A DNA stretch of 64,000 nucleotides from Phyllostachys edulis. Lineage: Eukaryota > Streptophyta > Magnoliopsida > Poales > Poaceae. The notes beneath the pieces are model-generated. The model did not search any database, was not told the origin of the DNA, and saw only the letters and a list, made by a program, of their open reading frames with translations. The stretch spans positions 100,674,784 through 100,738,783 of the forward strand of contig CM070562.1 in assembly GCA_036346405.1 (NCBI GenBank), written 5' to 3'. Both the position numbers and the translations under genes were made by a program. This document shows positions 58,001 to 64,000 of the stretch, piece by piece. Positions within the stretch are counted from its first letter, which is position 1. The number at the start of each line of letters is the position of its first letter.

Positions 58001-59802
58001 ATGGATTCAGAACAGAATTCTGCAGCACTGAGCAAGTCGCGTGTTCTCATTATAGGTAATCATGTTATATGCTATCAAATTATTGAGCTGGTGTCAAGTA
58101 GTAATATACAGCTCACTATAAGCTCATGGGATGTCATATTGCAGTGGTGGCCAGTGTGGAGAGATTTGTCTACAAGCCTATAAGGGAGTAGCATCAAATT
58201 TAGTTACTTACCTCACTGATGTTGTGAAGATGAGCACAGTGTTAGCACATGGAGTGGAGTCACATCCATGCTGCCACTAGCCAGTGCCATTCTGGCTGAT
58301 TCTTACTGGGATCGCTACTCCACTATCACCGTTTCATCCTTGCTCTACATAGCTGTAAGTTTGTTTATTCACTTCGATGATGCTGAATATGATATTTGAG
58401 CATGTTTTTGTGCTGCCTTTTTTTTTTCCTTTCTGAAAGTTGAAATGTTCAGATGACTGTTACATATCTAATCTGATGGTTAACTGTTCAACTTCTTTCA
58501 TATTCCTAGTTAGTATAATTCTGAATTTCTGATGACACAGAAAGTCACTTGGATATCTTTTAAATGTCTCTCTTCTTTCTTTTGTCATAATTGAAATGAA
58601 GCTATCTGTCAGATAGTCTGAAATTATAATTTGGTATCAACATGTTGATTTCTTTAGTTTGATTGCTGTAACATCTGTGCAATTTGTTTACCATGTAACT
58701 GCATAAGTACCTCCCTTCAATCAAATTTGCTTCAGAGATGCCGACGCCCATAATTTCTGAATTTAGATTACAGCTAATTTCAGTCATGTATAGTTTTGAG
58801 CAAGTAGTACAATACATCAACATTTACTAGTTGTCATTTAACAGAAAATTTACTCAAAAAGGAGTATGCATTTCTTGAGTTTAGTGATAAATGGCATAGG
58901 AGGAAATTTTCTTGACGGAACTGATACTAGTAGTAGCAACTATGCATTGTACATATTTGAAGAAAAACGTTAAGCTATTACTTTATAGTACTAAGAATTT
59001 TGCAGAAACAGATAGTCACCTTTTTTATTCCTTGCTGTGTTTCTTGATCAGGGTCTAATAGGATTAACTTCATGGGCAGTGCTGCATTCATGGATACCAT
59101 GTTCTTTGCTGTTTTTCTCGCTCTACCTGCTTTCAGTTGGGCAGGGTGTATACAACTCTTCGTTGCAAGCATTTGGAGCGATCAGCTACATATTGAAGAT
59201 GACATGGGATCTGGCACAGTTAAAGAAAAGGACCGGGTGAAGAGCTTGTTCTTCCGGTGGTGGTATTTTGGCATATGCAGTGGTAGAAGCTTGTTCTTCC
59301 GGTGGTGGTATTTTGGCATATGCAGTGGTAGCCTCTTGGGGAATTCTATCATGTCATACATTCAATATAAGTTGGTTGGGGATTCGGATTCGCCATTCCT
59401 TGTGGTGTCATGATCTTATCTGTCGGCGAGTTCTTTTGCGGAACAACTCTGTACACACGGAAGGAACTGAAAACTAGTAATAAGCTTTCAGAGGTCATTT
59501 TCAAAACACTGAAGGAAGTTGTCGCAAATCTTGTTGCTCGAAGGTCCGTTGGCCCTCTAGAGATGATGACAACGACATTACAGAGCTAGAGTAGGATATA
59601 TATTAATTGCGCCAAACCTTGTTTTTTTTTTCCTAATATTAGTTAATGTGCAATATTTGAAATGTAGGTTACAAGAGAAGACCCTGTAGGACGAGTTAAC
59701 TGATCTCAAAGAGGCCGACATGGACTTGATCCAGCTACATGAAGTGGCACCTAATGTCACCATGACAATACATAGACTTCTGCCGACCTGGACAATGCTG
59801 CT
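58001..59802 (+). pseudogene. NRT1/PTR-family (NPF) transporter, truncated pseudogene
   Basis: NPF proteins are 12-span membrane carriers for nitrate, peptides or hormones. Exon 1, 58001-58055 (MDSEQNSAALSKSRVLII), is followed by exon 2, 58145-58354 (GVASNLVTYLTDVVKMST, then in another frame LASAILADSYWDRYSTIT). Exon 3 is 59052-59590 (GLIGLTSWAVLHSWIPCS, LLSVGQG, SLFFRWWYFGICSG, GNSIMSYIQ). Exon 4 starts at 59668 (LQEKTL, HRLLPTWTMLL) and is cut at about 59802 by a copia LTR. All splice sites are GT-AG and phases agree. Frameshifts occur in exons 2 and 3, and a 45-bp tandem duplication at 59243-59332 repeats 15 residues. The C-terminal half is absent. Substrate cannot be inferred. Confidence 0.9.
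59243..59332 (+). repeat. 45-bp in-frame tandem duplication
   Basis: Units 59243-59287 and 59288-59332 are nearly identical. They double the SLFFRWWYFGICSG segment of the NPF pseudogene, which normally occurs once. Confidence 0.93.
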
Positions 59803-60579
59803 TGTTGAGTTTGAGTGTGATATGAATTTCGTTTTCTACTCCAACTCATAGTTCTACTTCTACACGAAATCTTTCATGTATCACTATAAATATATATTTT
59901 AGTTTATATGAAAAAACAAGAGCTCTATTGTAAACATCTTCTTATATAGTGACATTGCCCTTGTGTATCCATGGTTTTTCCCGAAAAGGTTTTTTACGTA
60001 AAATTCGTGTATCCTATTCCTATTTTTATATGCATTATTTACACCAAGTGGTATCATAGCAAATGAGATTTGATTGAAAAAAAAATCCGACGGTTCGGCG
60101 ACAAGGGACTGGAGTCTCTGCCGACGTCATTGAATTTGAAGCTTGTTCGCGTCCGATTCGAAGCCAATTCCGCATCCAGGAGTAAGTGCCTCGGCCTCGT
60201 TTTTGAGTAGCGAAGAAAAGAGGGGCAACACGCCGTGTGAAGAAGCCGACCATAAGAACTAAAGCCGAGGAGTAGAAACATTAGTTTCGAGAAGAAAAGC
60301 CGAAACCCAGCCAAAAAAAAAGAAAGAAATGAGAGCCGCGAACCTGAGGAAGCAGCCAGCCTGTGACTTGGGGCTTGGTGATTTCGGCATATTTTGCTAC
60401 AAGGACACGGAAAGTGTACCGGGAGGTTCTTCATACCTTTGCTAAGACCACATGAGCAAGTGTACTAGCAACTTTGGTTTTTATTGCTTTACGTACACAA
60501 AAGTGTACCTAAGATTCCGGGAATTCTTTACTATGTACACACAAATTTGCACAAGAAAATTTCGAATTTCTTCCACATA

Positions 60580-61420
60580 GCGACTTTGAAGTACGATCCT
60601 CCGCAGCTGGATCGAGACACAAGATTTTCTTTATAGCAAGTCAAGATGCGAGCTATTCTTGCACAACTCGATTTGGATGACGCTTTATTGACGATCGACA
60701 AGATGCCCGTTGCATAGTCTCTTGAGGATAAGCAAAGAAAATATCGTAAGACCTTATCTCAGATTCTTCATCTATCAAATCATATTTTAAAGGAGGTTTT
60801 GAAGGAGAAGACCATCATCGCAATATGGTTGAAACTAGAGTAGATTTGCATGACCAAAGATCTGACCAGTAAGATATATTTGAAACAGAAGCTTTATTTG
60901 CACAAGATGGCGGAAGGCTAGTCATATCGAACAACCTAACAATGTTCAAAGAAATAGTCACGGATCTTGAGTCTATGGAGGTAAAATATGATGATGAAGA
61001 TTTGGGTCTTATTCTTTTACGCTTGCTACCTAATTCATACTCTATGTTCAGATATACTATTCTATATAGCCGAGATGCTCTTAAAATTAATAAAGTTTGT
61101 GAAGCACTATATGCAAAGAAAAAGAAGAAACTCATGGTTCCGAACGAAAGTTCAAATTAGCATGCAGAATGCCTAGTTGTCCGTGGCAAACAATAGGAGA
61201 GGGATTCAAATGACGATTCAAGAGGTAAAAGCTCAAGCAGAAACTATAAATGCAGATCAAAATCCAGAGGTAAGTACAAGTCGTGCAAGTATTACAAGAA
61301 AGATGGATACAACATATCTAAGTGCTGGTGGCCTGGTGGGTAAAAAAAGAGAGGAGAAGATGAATAACAATTTTAAGGAGGATCAACAAAAGGATGATGC
61401 TAAAGCCACCATTGTTACTA
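60580..61420 (+). pseudogene. copia gag, decayed
   Basis: It starts near 60583 with a typical gag opening (LKYDPPQLDRDTRFSL, then TAG where Trp is expected, then QVKMRAILAQLDLDDALL). It continues in mixed frames (SLEDKQRKYRKTLSQ, ESMEVKYDDEDLGLILLRLL, DALKINKVCEALYAKKKKK). A degenerate zinc knuckle near 61280 reads CKYYKKDGYNISKC, with Cys-to-Tyr and His-to-Tyr changes. At least four stops. Confidence 0.88.
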
Positions 61421-61479
61421 AGTAAGATTATGATGGAGATGTTATCTTTGCTTTTGCTAGTAATTCTAAAACTGGTGAG

Positions 61480-62830
61480 GAGTGCATTCTTGATATGTCC
61501 TGCACTTTTCACATGAGTCCGAACTGAGATTGGTTCGTGAATTATGAAGCTACGCCAAGTGGTTCTGTGTTGATCGGTGATAATTAACAATGCAGGATTG
61601 CAGACACGAGTTTTATTCAGATCAAGATGTTTGATGGCACCATCAGAATTTTGTCGGATGTTCAATATATTCCGGATTTGAAGAGAAATCTTATCTCGCT
61701 AAGTACTCTTGATGTTAAAGGGTACAATTATTTAGGTGGAGGTGGAGTTCTGAAGATCTCCAAAGGCACTTTTGTTGTGAAGAAAGGTGATATGAAAGCT
61801 GTCAACTTATATCATCTTCAAGGTACTACAATTTCAGGTAACGCTATTGTTGCCTCAAATAAATCATTTGATTCTGATGCTACTAATCTTTGGCATATGC
61901 GTCTAGGGCATATGAGTGAAATTGGCATGATGGAGTTATGCAAAAAAGGACTCCTTGATGATAAAAGCATCGACAAGTTAAAGTTTTGTTAACACTATGT
62001 TTTTGACAAGCAAAAGAAGGTGAAGTTAAGCACATCAATTCACTATACGAAAGGCATATTTGATTATATTCACTCTTATTTGTGGAGAGAATTCCGTGTT
62101 CTGTTCCTTGGAGGTGATGGCTACATGTTGACCATCATTCATGATTATTCAAGAAGAGTTTGTCCATATTTCGTGAAGTACAAATCAGATGTGTTCAAGA
62201 CATTCAAGGAGTGGAAGATTATGATTAAAAACAAATGGGCAAGCATGTCAAGAAGCTACATACTGATAATTGCTTGGAAATCTGTTCTGGAAAATTTGAA
62301 GCTTTATGCATATCAAAGGGCATTGTAAGACATTACACTGTCCCAGGTACTCAGCAAAATGGTGTGACCGAACTTACAGACATAATCATTATGGAGAAGG
62401 TACGTTGAATGTTATCTAACTCCGACTTATGTATGAGTTATTCGGTCGAAGTCATGTCCACTGCTTGTTATTTGACCAATCGGTCACCCAACCTGACAAT
62501 TGATAACAAGACTCCAATTGAGGTACGATTTGGTTCTCCAGCAGATTATTCAGATTTAAGAATATTTGGTTGTCCTACTTATACTCATGTTAACAATGGT
62601 AAATTAGAGCTAGAGCCACTAAGTGCATTTTTCGTTGGTTATAAACCTGGTGTGAAAGGATATAAATTGTGGAATCCTGAAACTAGAAATGTGGTTTTTA
62701 GCAGAAGTGTTACTTTTGATGAATCTGCTATGTTGGATGATAAAGCATATATTGATGTTCCCATTGAGAAGCCGCATAAATCAAGCGAACAGGTAGAGCT
62801 TGTATTATTGATTCAGGATCTACACTAGAA
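61480..62830 (+). pseudogene. copia protease and integrase, decayed
   Basis: After a broken protease segment (CTFHMSPN, WFVNYEATPSG) an open stretch at 61627-61990 holds VQYIPDLKRNLISLSTLD and the integrase zinc-binding start LWHMRLGHMSEIGM. The expected HC pair is hit by a TAA at 61990. Core pieces follow (FDYIHSYLW, IIHDYSRRVCPYFVKYKSD). The C-terminal stretch at 62409-62828 reads CYLTNRSPNLTIDNKTP, LRIFGCPTYTHV and FFVGYKPGVKGYKLWNP. Confidence 0.9.
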
Positions 62831-63039
62831 GCCAAAAAGGAAAACATATATGATGTTTATGTTGTCTTTCAACCACCACAACATTCCATTGCAGCCGACA
62901 GACCTAAAAGGAATATTCAAGCTCCCAAGAGATTGATTACAAAAAGCTAATGTTGTAGCTTATGCTTTGAATGTGGTAGAAGAGATTGAAGGTACTGTAA
63001 AACCTTTCACTTATTCAGAGACCATCTCTTCTGGTGATT

Positions 63040-64000
63040 CATAGAGATGGATGACTGCATGCATGATGAGATACAGTCTCTTGAGAATGACACTTGAGAG
63101 CTGGTCAAGTTACCAATTGATAAGAAGGCTATTCACTGCAAATGGATCTTCAAGAAGAAAGAATATATTTCACCAACTGAAGATGTTTTGTACAAAGCAA
63201 GGCTCCTAAAGGATACAACCAAATTCCAAGTATTGATTTCACATATGTCTTTTTCCAAATTATGAAGCATAGTTCCATTCATACTTTACTCAACATAGTG
63301 GCTATGCATGATTGTGAGCTTGAACAATTGGACGTGAAAACCGTGTTCGTACATGGGGAATTGGAGGAAGACATTTATATGGAGCAACTAGAATGTTTTG
63401 TCTTTCCAAAAGAAAAAAAGAATTATGCTTGCAAGTTGAAGAAACTCTTTATGGTCTGAAGCAATCACCCAGCAGAGGCACAAGAGATTTGACTCCTTTA
63501 GGATCTCTTAGGATTTCAAAAAATCCGATTATGATAGCTGTGTTTATTTGAAGACTGTTAATGGCTCGACTATTTATTTGTTCCTATATGTTGATAATAT
63601 GCTGATTGCTGTAAAAGACAATGCATAAATTTCAAAGTTGAAGGCACAATTGAGCCGTGAATTTGATATGAAGGATCTCAGTGCAGCAAAGAAGATTCTT
63701 GGTATGAAAATTACCAGAGCTATACGGTTTGAAAAATTATACCTAAGTCAGAAAGGGTATATTGATAAAGTACTTCGTTGTTTCAACATGCATAAGGCCA
63801 AATCAGTTAATACTCAGTTAGTTGCACATTTCAAACTTTCTTCAGTGTCTTGTCCACAGTCAGATGATGAAGTTCAGTACATGTCTAGAATTCCATATCC
63901 TAGTATAGTTGATTCACTTATGTATGACATGGTATATTTTCGACCCCAATTTATCTCAATAATTGAGTATTGTTAGTAGATACATGGGTAATCTTGGCAA
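63040..64000 (+). pseudogene. copia reverse transcriptase, decayed and cut by window end
   Basis: Readable parts: AIHCKWIFKKKEYI, CELEQLDVKTVFVHGELEE, IYMEQLECFVFPKEKK, then YDSCVYLKTVNGSTIYLFLY. The active site reads YVDN instead of YVDD (63587-63598). MKDLSAAKKILGMKITRA and KVLRCFNMHKAKSVNTQ follow. RNase H would lie beyond the window. Stops occur near 63460, 63626 and 63975. Confidence 0.9.

Larger units (their letters stand above)
59803..64000 (+). mobile_element. Ty1/copia element, 3' end beyond the window
   Basis: A 244-bp probable 5' LTR (59803-60046, TGTTGAGTTTGAG ... TTTACACCA) is followed by the tRNA-Met primer site TGGTATCATAGC (60049-60060). Gag, protease, integrase and reverse transcriptase follow in copia order. 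The LTR start is set where NPF exon-4 homology stops; the 3' LTR and target duplication lie outside the window. Many stops show that the copy is old. Confidence 0.9.

Overview
The window is plant nuclear DNA, almost certainly from a grass (Poaceae) and plausibly rice or a relative. It has GT-AG introns, Stowaway-type MITEs, Ty1/copia and Tat-type Ty3/gypsy retrotransposons, LINEs with antisense poly(T) ends, hAT and Mutator-like transposases, a candidate Helitron, and CpG-rich islands in AT-rich DNA. Nothing bacterial or phage-like was seen. Most of the sequence is transposable-element debris stacked in layers. I see only one gene that looks intact.

Layout. 1-2.7 kb: a very large inverted repeat (arms of roughly 0.8 kb) around a GGGAGGTC minisatellite that is itself folded back. 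2.7-6.0 kb: a candidate non-autonomous hAT carrying a broken fragment of an L-type lectin receptor kinase, split by a second hAT-like insertion with a clean 8-bp target-site duplication (TSD). 6-12 kb: non-coding DNA with short tandem repeats and two Stowaway-like MITEs. 12.1-16.3 kb: a decayed hAT transposon with BED finger, catalytic core and dimerisation region, split by about 124 bp of (AT)n. 16.7-17.4 kb: an unidentified reading frame with one internal stop. 18.6-29.3 kb: a minus-strand Ty1/copia element (TSD ACGCG) containing a decayed Ty3/gypsy element at 21.2-27.2 kb. 29.6-37.2 kb: a candidate Helitron inserted in the 3' end of a LINE and itself holding a second gypsy element (29.8-36.4 kb, TSD ACCCG).

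39.0-49.6 kb: the wreck of a multi-exon AAA-ATPase gene on the minus strand. Nine exons with splice sites can be followed. Several carry indels, one carries a stop, and the Walker A lysine is arginine. Its introns hold two LINEs, a compact LTR element (TSD CCAAT), a short retroposon (17-bp TSD) and a solo LTR (TSD CCTAA). 49.9-52.9 kb: a Mutator-like transposase gene interrupted by a hairpin MITE. 55.6-56.4 kb: a two-exon gene for a 108-residue LEA-like protein with a possible mitochondrial presequence; this is the one apparently functional gene. 58.0-59.8 kb: an NRT1/PTR-family (NPF) transporter pseudogene cut off in exon 4 by a plus-strand copia element (59.8-64.0 kb) that runs off the window.

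How parts relate: both gypsy elements belong to one family. Each has lost most of pol, and each carries an intron-containing gene in antisense near its 3' LTR. Insertion order can be read from the TSDs: copia before gypsy A; LINE before Helitron before gypsy B. Calls rest on reading by eye; no database search was possible.
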